Below the pieces are notes generated by a model. It was not told where the DNA came from. It searched no databases and worked only from the letters and a program-made list of their open reading frames with translations. 64,000 nt of DNA from Mycobacteriales bacterium (lineage in GTDB: Bacteria > Actinomycetota > Actinomycetes > JAFAQI01). The stretch covers positions 30,876-94,875 of the forward strand of contig DASZRO010000072.1 in assembly GCA_035550055.1 (NCBI GenBank), given 5' to 3'. Shown here one piece after another: positions 45,627 through 54,976 of the stretch; the stretch's first letter is position 1, and each line of letters starts with the position of its first letter. The position numbers were made by a program, and so were the translations under genes.

Positions 45627-47477
45627 TCAGCGGCGATAGCTGAAACGACCGTGCTTCACCCTGCGGTTGCCGGCGTGGTCGCGTGCCACCGCCCGCCACC
45701 GGACGACCCGCAGGTCGCCGTGGGTGGTGACGTGGCGCACGATGACGCACGACGCGACACCGGACAGCGGGTCACGAGCGCGGCAGGCGAGTCGGCGGCG
45801 GTGCCGGATCACCCGCAGCGCGGGACCGTGGCGGTCGATGTCGACGCCGGTCACCGAGACGGTCGTCGAGCCGCCGTCCTGGCCGGTGACCGTCACCGTC
45901 ACGGACTGGTCGGCGCCACTGCGGGTGAGCGTCTGGACCGGAGGGCAGGGCGACGCGAGCGGCGCGTTGTTCGGCGTACAGGTGAAGGAGACCGACACCG
46001 GCCCGCGGTACCAACCGGCGTGCTTCGGCACGGCACTCGACACGTGCGCGACGACGATCGGCCCGATCGCGAGCTTGCCGGTCGAGCCGGTGAAGTCGGC
46101 GTCGCCGCTGTAGGTCGCCGTGATCTCGTGATGGCCGGCGGCGGACGCCGCGACGCTGGCGACGCCGTGCTGTCCGATCGTCGCGCTGCCGGCGCTCGCC
46201 CCGTCGATCGCGAACTGCACCGTTCCGGTCCGGGTTCCGGTCCCGGGCGCGACCGGCAGGACGGTCGCCGTGAGCTTGCCGTTGCCGACCGTGACCGAGG
46301 TGGTGGTCGACGCCTTGCTGACGGTCTGGGTGACGCTGCTGGCCACCGCCGCGTGGTTGGAGTTGCCGAGGTAGGTCGCCGTCACCTGGTAGGAGCCGGG
46401 GGCCAGCCGCGACGGCGGGGTGAAGACGTACGTCGCCTTCGTCCCGACCTGGCGCGGCGAGCCGACCGCGGAGCCCGCCACCGACCATTGGAGCTTGCCG
46501 TTGGACGGCGCCGGTGTGAACGTCGCGCTGAACGAGACCGGCTGGCCGTAGACGCTGGCGTTCGACGGGGTGCTCGAGGTGACGGTCAGCGTCGACGTCG
46601 ACTGCTGCACGGCGAACGTGTGGCTCACCGTCGGGGCCGGGAGGTACTGCGCGTCACCGGCCTGCTTCGCGTTGATCGTGCAGTTGCCGACTCCGACGAA
46701 GGTGAGCTGCCCGGTGGTCGAGATCTTGCAGACCGAACCGGTCGACGAGGTGAATGTCACCGGCAGGCCGGACGAGGCAGTCGCCGTCAACGTGGGCGAC
46801 GTGCCGTACACCTGCGCCGACGGCGCGTCGAAGGTGATCTTCTGAGACGCCAGCGGGGTCACCGCGTTGGACGCCGCCGAGGGGGTGCTCGACAGACCGG
46901 CCTGGTTCGTCGCCACGACGGTGAACGTGTAGCTCGTGCCGTTCGCGAGGCCGCTGACCGTGCAGGGTGACTTCGAGCACTTGCCCGTGTTGCCGCCCGG
47001 GCTGGCGGTAGCGGTGTAGTGCCCGATCGGGCGCCCGTCGCCGGTCTGTGCCGGGGCGGTGAAGGTGACGCCGGCCGCACCGTCCTTCGCCGTCGCGTGG
47101 CCGATCGTGGGCGGGTCGGGCGCGATCGCCGACACGTGAAGGGTGTAGGTGCCCGTCGCGGTCGTGCCGGTGGAGTCGGTGACCGTCACGTCCAGCGTGT
47201 AGGTCCCGGAGGCGGTCGGCGTACCGGAGATCGTGATGACGTCGGTGCCGCTCGCGGGGACCGCGAGCCCCGGAGGCGCTGAGCCTTCGGGCGCGACGCT
47301 GATCTGGTACGGACCGGTCCCGCCGCTCGGGGTGATCGTCGCCGAGTACGCCGTGGCGACGGTCGCTCCTGGCAGTGTGCCGCCGCCGGCGATGCCGTTC
47401 GCATACGCCGGCGCGGCTGCGATCAGCGTCGCGGCGAGGACCGCGACGCCGGTCGCCAACCTGGCGAGCCGGCTCAT
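45627..47477 (-). CDS. Secreted multi-domain Ig-like protein, paralogue 1
   Basis: A 616-residue exported protein. A Sec signal peptide (RLARLATGVAVLAATLIAAAPAYA) is followed by a putative-Ig (He_PIG) domain (~28-130), an FN3-like domain (~135-235), two to three bacterial Ig-like domains of the Big_3 type (~240-480; QSTSTLTVTSSTPSNASVYG, ATYLGNSNHAAVA, ATYSGDADFTGS), and a C-terminal 131-residue module. The module (GWYRGPVSVSFTC, SPCPP, CRARDPLSGVASCV, VVRWRAVARDHAGN) is shared with the next two genes and has four conserved cysteines. No LPXTG or C-terminal membrane anchor is seen. It may act as a surface adhesin or envelope-associated filament. It overlaps paralogue 2 by 4 bases. Confidence 0.82.
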   Translation of the reverse strand: MSRLARLATGVAVLAATLIAAAPAYANGIAGGGTLPGATVATAYSATITPSGGTGPYQISVAPEGSAPPGLAVPASGTDVITISGTPTASGTYTLDVTVTDSTGTTATGTYTLHVSAIAPDPPTIGHATAKDGAAGVTFTAPAQTGDGRPIGHYTATASPGGNTGKCSKSPCTVSGLANGTSYTFTVVATNQAGLSSTPSAASNAVTPLASQKITFDAPSAQVYGTSPTLTATASSGLPVTFTSSTGSVCKISTTGQLTFVGVGNCTINAKQAGDAQYLPAPTVSHTFAVQQSTSTLTVTSSTPSNASVYGQPVSFSATFTPAPSNGKLQWSVAGSAVGSPRQVGTKATYVFTPPSRLAPGSYQVTATYLGNSNHAAVASSVTQTVSKASTTTSVTVGNGKLTATVLPVAPGTGTRTGTVQFAIDGASAGSATIGQHGVASVAASAAGHHEITATYSGDADFTGSTGKLAIGPIVVAHVSSAVPKHAGWYRGPVSVSFTCTPNNAPLASPCPPVQTLTRSGADQSVTVTVTGQDGGSTTVSVTGVDIDRHGPALRVIRHRRRLACRARDPLSGVASCVIVRHVTTHGDLRVVRWRAVARDHAGNRRVKHGRFSYRR

Positions 47478-49087
47478 ACCAGGTAGCCGAACCGGCCGCG
47501 CTTGATGGTGACGTTGCCCGCCCGGTCGCGGGCGACCGCCGTCCAGCGGACGGTGCGCACGCCGTTGCGGGTGTGCGTGTGGCGATGGATGACGCATGAC
47601 GCGATGCCCGAGAGCCCGTCCACGCCGCGGCAGGAAAGCGTGATGCCGTGTCGCCGGACGGTCAGCCGGGGCGCGATGCGGTCGATGTTGATGCCCGTCA
47701 CCGAGACCGTCGTCGAGCCACCGTCAGTCGCGGTCACCGTCTCGACCACCGACTGCTGACCGGCGTTGCGCGACAGCGTCTGGGTCGCCGGGCAGCCGCT
47801 CACGAGTGGCGCGGTGTTGGCCGTGCAGGTGAACGACACCGAGACCGGGGAGCGGTACCAGCCGAACCGGGTCTTCGGGGTGTTGCTGGTCACGTGCGTG
47901 ACCACCGTGGGGTTGATCGGCGCGCGGTTGCCGCTGGAGGTCAGGAAGCTGCTGTCGCCGCTGTAGGTCGCGGTGACGCCGTGGTTGCCGACACCGGTCG
48001 AGGTGAACGTCGCCAGCCCGTTGGAGCCGAGCGGCGCGGAGCCGACGGTGACGCCGGACACCACGAACGAGACCGTGCCGGTCGGCGTACCCGCTCCGGG
48101 GGCGACGACCGCCACGCTGGCCGACAGCGTGTCGCCGGTCACCTGGACGGCGGTCGTCGTCGCCGCCTTCGCCACCGTTTGTGTCACCTGCCCGGAAGCC
48201 GCCGCGTGGTTGGCGTCCCCGAGGTAGTTGGCGGCGACGATCTGCGAGCCGGCCGGCAGCGGCGTCGTAGGCGTGAACGTGTACGTCGCGACGCCGGAGG
48301 TCAACGTGACCGATGACCCGACGTTCACGCCGTTGACCGCCCACTGCAGCTGGCCGGGCGGGACCGGGCTCAACGTCGCGGTGAAGGTCACCGGCTGACC
48401 GACCACGCTCGTGGCCGGGCTCGACGTCACGGTGATCGCGGTTGTCGCCGGAGTCACCGTGAAGGTCTGCGTGACCCGCGGGGCCGGGAGCACCGTCGCC
48501 GTGCCCGCCTGGTCGGCGTTGATGATGCAGGTGCCGGTCGTCACGAACGTGAGCTGGCCGCCCGTCGTCACGGTGCACACCGCAGGAGTGCTCGAGCTGA
48601 AGACGATCGGCTGCCCGGAGGTGCCGTCGGAGGTGGCGGTCAGGGCCGGAGAGGTGCCGAACGCCTGGTTCCCCGGGTTGACGAACGTGATGTTCTGCCC
48701 GAGCTCGGCCGTCACGCTGTTGGACTTCGCGGAGCTGGCGCTGTTGCCGCTGCCGTTCGTCGCGACGACCGCGAACTTGTAGGCCTGACCGACGGTCAGC
48801 CCGCTCACGATGCATGGTGAGGTCGTGCACGTCGCGGTCAACGTCGTGGCGGTGGTCCCGATGTACGCGGTGGCGGTGAACGACGTCGCGGCGCTTCCCG
48901 TGGTTGCGGGAGTGAAGGCCACGATGACCTGCCCGGTGCCCGGGCCCGCGTTCGCCGTACCGATCGTGGGCGCGTTGGGTACGGCCGCAAAGGCCGGGGC
49001 CGCCCCCACCACCATCGCTGTCGCGATCACGGCGGAGGCGGCCAGCAGGCCACCAATCTGACGAGTCGAAGCACGTCGAACGCGCAC
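47474..49087 (-). CDS. Secreted multi-domain Ig-like protein, paralogue 2
   Basis: A 537-residue exported protein. It has a signal peptide (QIGGLLAASAVIATAMVVGAA, ending near AFA), an FN3-like domain (~36-130), Big_3-type Ig-like domains (~130-400; ANYLGDANHAAAS, ATYSGDSSFLTSS) and the shared 131-residue C-terminal module (residues 407-537; GWYRSPVSVSFTC, SGCPA, CRGVDGLSGIASCV, TVRWTAVARDRAGN). The domain order matches paralogue 1 minus the first Ig domain, so the two probably arose by tandem duplication. The GTG start has an AGGAGG Shine-Dalgarno 4 bases upstream. No anchor motif is visible. Confidence 0.82.
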   Translation of the reverse strand: MRVRRASTRQIGGLLAASAVIATAMVVGAAPAFAAVPNAPTIGTANAGPGTGQVIVAFTPATTGSAATSFTATAYIGTTATTLTATCTTSPCIVSGLTVGQAYKFAVVATNGSGNSASSAKSNSVTAELGQNITFVNPGNQAFGTSPALTATSDGTSGQPIVFSSSTPAVCTVTTGGQLTFVTTGTCIINADQAGTATVLPAPRVTQTFTVTPATTAITVTSSPATSVVGQPVTFTATLSPVPPGQLQWAVNGVNVGSSVTLTSGVATYTFTPTTPLPAGSQIVAANYLGDANHAAASGQVTQTVAKAATTTAVQVTGDTLSASVAVVAPGAGTPTGTVSFVVSGVTVGSAPLGSNGLATFTSTGVGNHGVTATYSGDSSFLTSSGNRAPINPTVVTHVTSNTPKTRFGWYRSPVSVSFTCTANTAPLVSGCPATQTLSRNAGQQSVVETVTATDGGSTTVSVTGINIDRIAPRLTVRRHGITLSCRGVDGLSGIASCVIHRHTHTRNGVRTVRWTAVARDRAGNVTIKRGRFGYLV

Positions 49088-49138
49088 GAGTCCTCCTGTC
49101 GCTGGCCACTTGCGCCCCCTGGCCGCGACCCTATCCCG

Positions 49139-49852
49139 CTACCGCGCGTTCACCCGGTAGCTACCGAAGTCCTTCGCCACGTTGCCGGCGTGGTCGGTCG
49201 CCCGGGCGATCCAGCGCACGATGGTGAAGCCGCGGTGGTGGACCCGGGTCCGCTGCACGACACAGGACTGGACGCCCGACAGCGGGTCGTAGGCGCGGCA
49301 GGTGCCGGCCCGCGGGTGCACCCGCTGGATGGTCGGCGCACCGAGGTCGATGTTCGCGGTCACCGTCACGGACGCCGTCCCGCCGTCGGTGTCGGAGATC
49401 GTCTCGGTCACCGTCTGGTTCTCACCGGCACTGGCCAGCGACACGATGCCGGGGCACGGCGCGGTCAGCGGGGCGGAGCCCTGAGTGCACGTGAAGGAGA
49501 TCTGCACCGGCTGGCTGTACCACCCGTCACGCTCGGGCTTCGCGCTCGTGATCGACGGGGTGAGCGTCGGGTTGGTGACACCCGGCGGCAGCGTGGACGT
49601 CGACGTCGACGAGACCGTCGGGGAGACGGTGGGCGATGCGGAAACCGTCGGCGAGGTCGACGTCGTCGGGGACGCGCTGGCGCTCGGCGTGACGGTCGAG
49701 GAAGCGGTGACGGTCGGCGTCACCGTTGGGGACGTGGTGTCGGCTGGAGCCGCCGACGGCGAACCGGACGCGAAGACCGGCTGGACCAGCGTCACGACGC
49801 CTGCCGCGCCGACGGCCGTCAACACCACTGCATGACGATGCGAAAGCTTCAT
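49139..49852 (-). CDS. Secreted Thr/Ser/Pro-stalk protein with the shared C-terminal module, paralogue 3
   Basis: A 237-residue exported protein. A signal peptide (RHAVVLTAVGAAGVVTLVQPVFA) leads into a ~70-residue low-complexity stalk of alternating Thr, Ser, Val and Pro (TVTPTVTASSTVTPSAS). The remaining 130 residues (108-237) are the same four-Cys module as in paralogues 1 and 2 (GWYSQPVQISFTC, APCPG, CRAYDPLSGVQSCV, IVRWIARATDHAGN). It has no other domain and so defines the module's limits. The start is ATG 49852 with a GGAGG Shine-Dalgarno 5 bases upstream; the frame is open further upstream. The stalk could be O-mannosylated, as in other actinobacteria (inference). Confidence 0.8.
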   Translation of the reverse strand: MKLSHRHAVVLTAVGAAGVVTLVQPVFASGSPSAAPADTTSPTVTPTVTASSTVTPSASASPTTSTSPTVSASPTVSPTVSSTSTSTLPPGVTNPTLTPSITSAKPERDGWYSQPVQISFTCTQGSAPLTAPCPGIVSLASAGENQTVTETISDTDGGTASVTVTANIDLGAPTIQRVHPRAGTCRAYDPLSGVQSCVVQRTRVHHRGFTIVRWIARATDHAGNVAKDFGSYRVNAR

Positions 49853-49923
49853 TCCTACCTCCGGGACCGGCTGACTTGGGCCGGGGTATTCCCAGCAGGA
49901 AGGCGAACACACCTACCCGACGA

Positions 49924-50799
49924 TCAACAGTTCCGGGCACCTCTCGGGCGGCGGGCCTCGGCTGCCGCTACGGCGTTGCGGAACAGCATTGCCACCGTCG
50001 TCGGACCGACGCCACCGACGCGCGGGGTGATCGCGCCCGCGACCGCTTCGCAGGACTCGTCGACGTCCGGCAGCAGCTTGCGGCCTTCGTAGCGCACGCC
50101 CCCGCCGATCACCGTCGCACCGGCGCTGATGTGCTCCGGCTGCAAGATCCCTGGTACGCCGGCGGCGGCGATGACGATCTCGGCCGCGCGGGTGTAGTCG
50201 GCCCAGTTGGGCACGCCGGTGTGGACCACGGTGACCGCCGCGTTGGCGGTCGGCCGCTTCTGGGTCAACAGCAGCGACAGCGGACGGCCCAGCGTCGTAC
50301 CACGCCCGAGGACGCACACCGACCGTCCCGACACCGGGATCTCGTAGTGAGCCAGCAGCGCCTCGATGCCCGCGGGCGTGCACGGCACCGGACCGGGCAT
50401 GCCGAGAGCGAGCCGGCCCATGTTCGTCGGGTGCAGCCCGTCCACGTCCTTGTCGGGGTCCATCTCGAGCAGCGCCGCGTCGAAGTCGATCTGCGGCGGC
50501 GTCGGGTGCTGCACGAGCATCGCGTCGACGTCGTCGGCGTCGTTGAAGTCCCGGATCGCGGCGATGACGTCGGCTTGCGTCGCGTCCTGGCCGAGGTGGA
50601 TGTGCGGCGAGGTGAAGCCGAGCTCGGCGGCCTTCTCCTGCTTCACCCGGATGTAGCCGGCGCTCGCCGAGTCGTCGCCGACGAGGATCGTGCCGAGGCC
50701 CGGCCGGTGCCCGGCCTCGACCAATGCCGCGATCCGCGGGGCGAGCTCGGCGAGGACGGCCTCGGCGACGGGCGCGCCGGGCAGCATGCGGGCGGTCAT
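49924..50799 (-). CDS. folD: Bifunctional methylenetetrahydrofolate dehydrogenase/cyclohydrolase
   Basis: A 291-residue FolD that interconverts methylene- and formyl-tetrahydrofolate, supplying one-carbon units for PurN and PurH. DDSASAGYIRVKQEKAAELGF holds the catalytic Lys, VQHPTPPQIDF and DGLHPTNMGRL the folate site, and VLGRGTTLGRPLSLLL the NADP loop. PRVGGVGPTTVAMLFRN closes the family pattern. The start is ATG 50799, 13 bases after the purH stop with a GAGGA Shine-Dalgarno, so it is part of purN-purH-folD. The usual next gene, DUF3017, is displaced by three secreted-protein genes. Confidence 0.96.
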   Translation of the reverse strand: MTARMLPGAPVAEAVLAELAPRIAALVEAGHRPGLGTILVGDDSASAGYIRVKQEKAAELGFTSPHIHLGQDATQADVIAAIRDFNDADDVDAMLVQHPTPPQIDFDAALLEMDPDKDVDGLHPTNMGRLALGMPGPVPCTPAGIEALLAHYEIPVSGRSVCVLGRGTTLGRPLSLLLTQKRPTANAAVTVVHTGVPNWADYTRAAEIVIAAAGVPGILQPEHISAGATVIGGGVRYEGRKLLPDVDESCEAVAGAITPRVGGVGPTTVAMLFRNAVAAAEARRPRGARNC

Positions 50800-50812
50800 G
50801 AGTGGCGCATCC

Positions 50813-52378
50813 TCAGTGGTAGAAGTGGCGGGTTCCGGAGAAGTACAGCGTCACGCCCGCTGCCTTCGCGGCGGCGATGACCTCCTCGTCACGGACCGAG
50901 CCACCGGGCTCGACGATGGCCTTGACGCCGCCCTCGACGAGGATCTCCAAGCCATCGGGGAACGGGAAGAACGCGTCGCTTGCGGCAACGGAACCCTTGG
51001 CACGGTCCCCCGCACGGGAGACCGCGAGCCGCGCCGAGTCCACCCGGTTGACCTGGCCCATCCCGACGCCGACCGAGGCGCCGGAGCTGGCGAGCAGGAT
51101 CGCGTTGGACTTCACCGATCGGCACGCCCGCCACGCGAACGCGAGGTCCTTCAGCGTCTCGGCGTCGGCCGGCTCCCCTGCTTGCAGCGTCCACGTGCTC
51201 GGGTCGTCGCCGGTCGCGTCGACGCGGTCGACCGTCTGCATCAGCAGGCCGCCGCTGACCGGGCGGGTCTCGACCGCGGCGGGCGTGGCGTCGGCGGCAC
51301 AGCGCAGCACGCGCAGCTTGGCCTTCGCCTTGAAGATCTCCAGGGCGTCGTCGTCGTACCCCGGCGCGCAGATCACCTCGGTGAGGACGCCGGCGAGCTG
51401 TTCGGCCAGCTCCTTGGTGATCGGGCGGTTGACCGCGATGACCCCGCCGTACGCCGACGTCGGGTCGCAGGCGTGGGCGAGCCGGTGGGCCTCGGCGATG
51501 TCCTTGCCGACCGCGATGCCGCACGGGTTGGCGTGCTTGATGATCGCGACACACGGCTCGGTGAAGTCGTAGGCCGCGCGCCGGGCAGCGTCGGTGTCGA
51601 CGTAGTTGTTGTAGGAGAGCTCCGGACCGTGCAGCTGCTCGGCGCCGGCGAGGCCACCCCCCTGCGGGCTGACGTAGAGCGCGGCGCGCTGGTGCGGGTT
51701 CTCGCCGTAGCGCAGCACCGCCTCGCGTTCCCACGTCGCGCCCGCCCAGGACGGGAACCCGGTCCCGTCGTCAGTCGGCGCGAGCACGTTGCCCATCCAC
51801 GACGCGACGGCGACGTCGTAGGACGCGGTGTGCTGGAACGCGCGCGCCGCGAGCCGCTGGCGCTCGGCGTAGGTGAAGCCGCCGGACCCCAGTGCAGTCA
51901 CGACGTCGGAATAGGCCGACGGGTCGACCACCACCGCGACCGACGGGTGGTTCTTCGCCGCGGCCCGCACCATCGACGGGCCGCCGATGTCGATCTGCTC
52001 GACGCATTCGTCTGCGCTCGCCCCCGAGGCGACAGTCGCCGCGAACGGGTAGAGGTTGACGACGACGAGCTCGAACGGCGCCACCCCGAGGTCCTCGAGC
52101 TGCTTGACGTGGTCGTCCTTGCGGAGGTCGGCGAGGATGCCCGCGTGCACCTTCGGGTGCAGCGTCTTGACCCGGCCTTCGAGGCATTCCGGGAACCCGG
52201 TCAGCTCCTCGACCGGCGTGACGGCGATGCCGGCGTCGCGAAGCCGGGCGGCGGTCGACCCGGTCGACACGACCTCGACCCCCGCCGCGGCGAGCGCCTT
52301 GCCGAGCTCGTCGAGACCGGTCTTGTCGTAGACGCTGACCAGGGCCCGCTTGATCGGGCGCTTGCCCTCTTCCGTCAC
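50813..52378 (-). CDS. purH: Bifunctional AICAR formyltransferase/IMP cyclohydrolase
   Basis: A 521-residue enzyme that carries out the last two steps of IMP synthesis. The N-terminal IMP cyclohydrolase domain has [18 protein letters not shown] and [15 protein letters not shown]. The C-terminal transformylase has [24 protein letters not shown] and [20 protein letters not shown]. The GTG start 52378 overlaps the purN stop as GTGA. The upstream open frame lies inside purN and is rejected. Confidence 0.97.
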   Translation of the reverse strand: MTEEGKRPIKRALVSVYDKTGLDELGKALAAAGVEVVSTGSTAARLRDAGIAVTPVEELTGFPECLEGRVKTLHPKVHAGILADLRKDDHVKQLEDLGVAPFELVVVNLYPFAATVASGASADECVEQIDIGGPSMVRAAAKNHPSVAVVVDPSAYSDVVTALGSGGFTYAERQRLAARAFQHTASYDVAVASWMGNVLAPTDDGTGFPSWAGATWEREAVLRYGENPHQRAALYVSPQGGGLAGAEQLHGPELSYNNYVDTDAARRAAYDFTEPCVAIIKHANPCGIAVGKDIAEAHRLAHACDPTSAYGGVIAVNRPITKELAEQLAGVLTEVICAPGYDDDALEIFKAKAKLRVLRCAADATPAAVETRPVSGGLLMQTVDRVDATGDDPSTWTLQAGEPADAETLKDLAFAWRACRSVKSNAILLASSGASVGVGMGQVNRVDSARLAVSRAGDRAKGSVAASDAFFPFPDGLEILVEGGVKAIVEPGGSVRDEEVIAAAKAAGVTLYFSGTRHFYH

Positions 52379-52974
52379 GCCTGCACCTTTCTGGTTGCCG
52401 ACTGGGTGAGCGAATGTGCCATCCGCCCGATGGTGGCCACGAGCATCTGGCGCTCGGCGACCTTGATCCGCTGGTGCAGTGTCGCCTCGTCGTCGCCGGC
52501 CTCGACGACGACCTCGACCTGGTCGATCACCGGGCCTGTGTCGACGCCCGCGTCGACGTAGTGCACGGTCGCGCCGGTCACCGCGACAGCCGCGGCGAGG
52601 GCGTCCCGTACGGCGTGGGCGCCGGGGAACGCGGGCAGCAGCGACGGATGGGTGTTGATCGTGTGCGGGTGCGTGGCGAGGAACGCCGGGCCGAGGATCT
52701 TCATGAAGCCGGCCGACACGACGAGATCGGGCTGATGCTCCGCGACGGCATCGGCGAGGGCCCGGTCCCAGTCCTGACGGCTGGGATAGTCCGACACCCG
52801 CCGTACGAAGGTCGGGATGCCCGCCCGCTCGGCGCACCGCAGCCCGTCGATCTCGTCACGGTCGGCGCCGACCGCGACCACCTCCGCGCCGTACGCGGGG
52901 TCGCTCGCGGCAGCAAGCAGCGCGGCGAGGTTGGTGCCCGCACCAGACACCAACACGACCAGCCGGAAGGGCAA
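52375..52974 (-). CDS. purN: Phosphoribosylglycinamide formyltransferase
   Basis: A 199-residue GAR transformylase that uses 10-formyl-[21 protein letters not shown] is the phosphate loop, [21 protein letters not shown] holds the catalytic Asn-His pair, and [17 protein letters not shown] the catalytic Asp. I start it at TTG 52974, which has a GGGGAG Shine-Dalgarno 6 bases upstream and gives the family-standard N-terminus. The next in-frame ATG is at 53070, 32 codons upstream, and reads through non-conserved sequence. A TATCCT hexamer at 53010-53015 would start the purN-purH-folD transcript near 53003. Confidence 0.93.
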   Translation of the reverse strand: MPFRLVVLVSGAGTNLAALLAAASDPAYGAEVVAVGADRDEIDGLRCAERAGIPTFVRRVSDYPSRQDWDRALADAVAEHQPDLVVSAGFMKILGPAFLATHPHTINTHPSLLPAFPGAHAVRDALAAAVAVTGATVHYVDAGVDTGPVIDQVEVVVEAGDDEATLHQRIKVAERQMLVATIGRMAHSLTQSATRKVQA

Positions 52975-53009
52975 GGAGATCTCCCCGAGAGTCTTGAGGG
53001 AAGGTGGCC

Positions 53010-53015
53010 AGGATA
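53010..53015 (-). promoter_or_regulatory. Putative -10 element for purN-purH-folD
   Basis: TATCCT on the minus strand places a transcript start near 53003, giving about 29 bases of leader with the GGGGAG ribosome-binding site before TTG 52974. It is positioned inside the longer open frame, which supports the shorter purN start. Confidence 0.4.
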
Positions 53016-53068
53016 CCCGGGCATCCTGGGGCGTTCTGTCATGCTGACCACGACGAAGGAGGCCGAGC

Positions 53069-53668
53069 ATGACCGAGCCGATCGATCCGGCCGCCCCACC
53101 CGCTTACGGAGCGCCTCCTCCGTACGCCGCCCCACCACCGCCGCCCTACGGCGCGCCCACCTACGGCAGCGGCTACGGCCCGCCACCCGGGCAGCGGGTC
53201 AACGACCCGGCACCGATGGGCCTTCGGCTGCTCGCCCGGATCATCGACGGCCTGATCACCGGCGTGATCGCGGTGGTGCTGTCCTACGCGGTCGGGATGC
53301 ACGTGTTCTCGACGACGACGAACGCCGACGGGAGCACCCAGGCGTCGTTCGCGCTCTACAACGGCGACTACTTCAAGTACATGCTGCTGGCGTTGCTCGT
53401 GAGCGGGCTGTACGAGGTCACGATGCTCGTCCAGCGCGGAGCGACGCTGGGCAAGATGGCGGTCGGCGTACGCGTCGCGATGATGAGCAACGGCGAGAAG
53501 CCGACGTTGCAGGCGGCTCTCACGCGCTGGGCCATCCCGGCCGTCGCGGGCGTGATCTTCCCGCTGCTCCAGCTCATCGTGGTGGTCTCGGTGTTCTTCG
53601 ACAACACCCATCGCAACCGTGGCTGGTACGACTACGCCGCCAACACGATCGCGGTCCGTACGAAGTAA
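53069..53668 (+). CDS. RDD family membrane protein
   Basis: A 199-residue protein. The first ~45 residues are rich in Pro, Tyr, Ala and Gly (APPPYAAPPPPPYGAPTYGSG), a flexible cytoplasmic tail. Three hydrophobic segments of the RDD domain follow, with GLRLLARIIDGLITGVIAVVL containing the Arg and Asp-Asp type signature and GATLGKMAVGVRVAMM the conserved loop. The function is unknown; RDD proteins are often thought to be transport-related. The ATG has an AAGGAGG Shine-Dalgarno 6 bases upstream. It is divergent from purN and convergent with the PerM-like gene. Confidence 0.88.
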   Translation: MTEPIDPAAPPAYGAPPPYAAPPPPPYGAPTYGSGYGPPPGQRVNDPAPMGLRLLARIIDGLITGVIAVVLSYAVGMHVFSTTTNADGSTQASFALYNGDYFKYMLLALLVSGLYEVTMLVQRGATLGKMAVGVRVAMMSNGEKPTLQAALTRWAIPAVAGVIFPLLQLIVVVSVFFDNTHRNRGWYDYAANTIAVRTK

Positions 53669-53680
53669 CCAGGCGCTCGA

Positions 53681-54889
53681 TCAGTCGCGGTTGGCCCGCC
53701 AGGTCTGCCAGCCGGCCTTCACCGCGACGAAGCCGATCACCGGCGTCGCGACCTCCAACGCGACGCTGAGGCCGACCTTCCACGGCGATGGCCCGAACGT
53801 CGCCAGCCGGCCCGGGCCGGCCGGACCGCCTGCCACCGCCTCGAGCAGTGCCGCCGCGCCGGCCATCACGGCGGCCACGCCGAGAGCGACGCTGAACCGG
53901 GTCGGCAGATCCGCGGCGATGTCCCGGTTCACCCGCCACGCCGCAACCGCCGCCGCACCGGCCACCGCCAGCACCGCGAGGCAGATCACGAGCCACGACG
54001 CGCCACCGCGGGGTATGGCGGCGAGGATCGGCAGCGCCGGCGTCGCGCCGACGTGGGAGTGGCCGAGCGTCACCGACGCGCCCGAGCCGACGACGAAGCC
54101 GGCGCCGGTCAGGTAGGCCAACGCCAGAAGGACGGCGTTGGGGATCAGCCAGATGCTCAGCAGCGCCATCGTGAACTGGCCCGAGCCGTTGCCGTAGCCG
54201 GACAGGCTGTCGCCGATCAGCCGGTGATGCTGGATCAACGCCGCAATCGTGAACGCGGTGGCGCTCGCGAGCAGCACCGCGGCGGCGAGGCCCGCCGCCG
54301 TCAAGGCGGCTTGGGCGGTGTCGGTCAGCCGGTCCCACAGCGCCGACCACTGCCCGGCTCCTCGCATGCCACCGATCGTGGTCGCGACGACGCTGAAGCC
54401 GGCGGCGGCGACGAACGCCGTACCCGGCGACGGACGGATGGAGTCGGTCCGGGCGACCAGGGCGAGCGCGGCGGCGAGCCCGGCGTACGGGAGCGAGACG
54501 GCCACCACCATCGCGGCGACCGCGCCGGGCTGCTTGCTCGGCGCGTCGCGGGTGAGCACTCTCGCGAACCGCGCGAGCAGGCCGCCGAGCAGCAGCGTCA
54601 AGCCGAGAGGAGCCACCGCGATCTCACCGCCCGGGACGTGCAGCGGCGCGCGCTGCGCGTCGAGCCACAGCGCGACGGCGAAGCGCATGGCCGCCCCCGC
54701 ACTGCTCGTCGTACGGGAGTCAGCGGTCCAGTCGATCAGCGACAGGACGACCAGCACGGCCAGGCCCACCGCGGTGGCCCAGGCCGCTGTCAGCACGCTG
54801 CGCAGCCACAGCGGGGTGACCGAGGCCGCCTGCCCCGCTGCCCGCCGACGCGGGGTCGCCGCTCGCGGGGTGGCCACGGTCTGGGTCAT
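53681..54889 (-). CDS. Polytopic membrane protein, DUF6350 (PerM-like)
   Basis: A 402-residue protein with about ten hydrophobic helices. VLTAAWATAVGLAVLVVLSLIDW opens it, and PLGLTLLLGGLLARFARVLTR, SGYGNGSGQFTMALLSIWLIPNAV and FVVGSGASVTLGHSHVGATPALPILAAIP are the stretches I recall as conserved in the actinobacterial DUF6350/PerM family, which is linked to cell division and persistence in Mycobacterium. The frame is open to 54967, but ATG 54889 (MTQTVATPR) gives a normal N-terminal tail. It lies between sucD and purN on the same strand, as in several actinobacteria. Confidence 0.8.
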   Translation of the reverse strand: MTQTVATPRAATPRRRAAGQAASVTPLWLRSVLTAAWATAVGLAVLVVLSLIDWTADSRTTSSAGAAMRFAVALWLDAQRAPLHVPGGEIAVAPLGLTLLLGGLLARFARVLTRDAPSKQPGAVAAMVVAVSLPYAGLAAALALVARTDSIRPSPGTAFVAAAGFSVVATTIGGMRGAGQWSALWDRLTDTAQAALTAAGLAAAVLLASATAFTIAALIQHHRLIGDSLSGYGNGSGQFTMALLSIWLIPNAVLLALAYLTGAGFVVGSGASVTLGHSHVGATPALPILAAIPRGGASWLVICLAVLAVAGAAAVAAWRVNRDIAADLPTRFSVALGVAAVMAGAAALLEAVAGGPAGPGRLATFGPSPWKVGLSVALEVATPVIGFVAVKAGWQTWRANRD

Positions 54890-54976
54890 CAGCCGATCGT
54901 GACAGCAAGCCACTCCAACCACACGCGTCACACGCCGACCACCCTGGAGCGAATGGCTATGAGCCATCCGCTCCGG

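Noticed and set aside
49590..49790. Tandem DNA repeat in the Thr/Ser/Pro stalk region
   Set aside because: It is low-complexity coding sequence for alternating Thr, Val, Ser and Pro, not a regular unit repeat.
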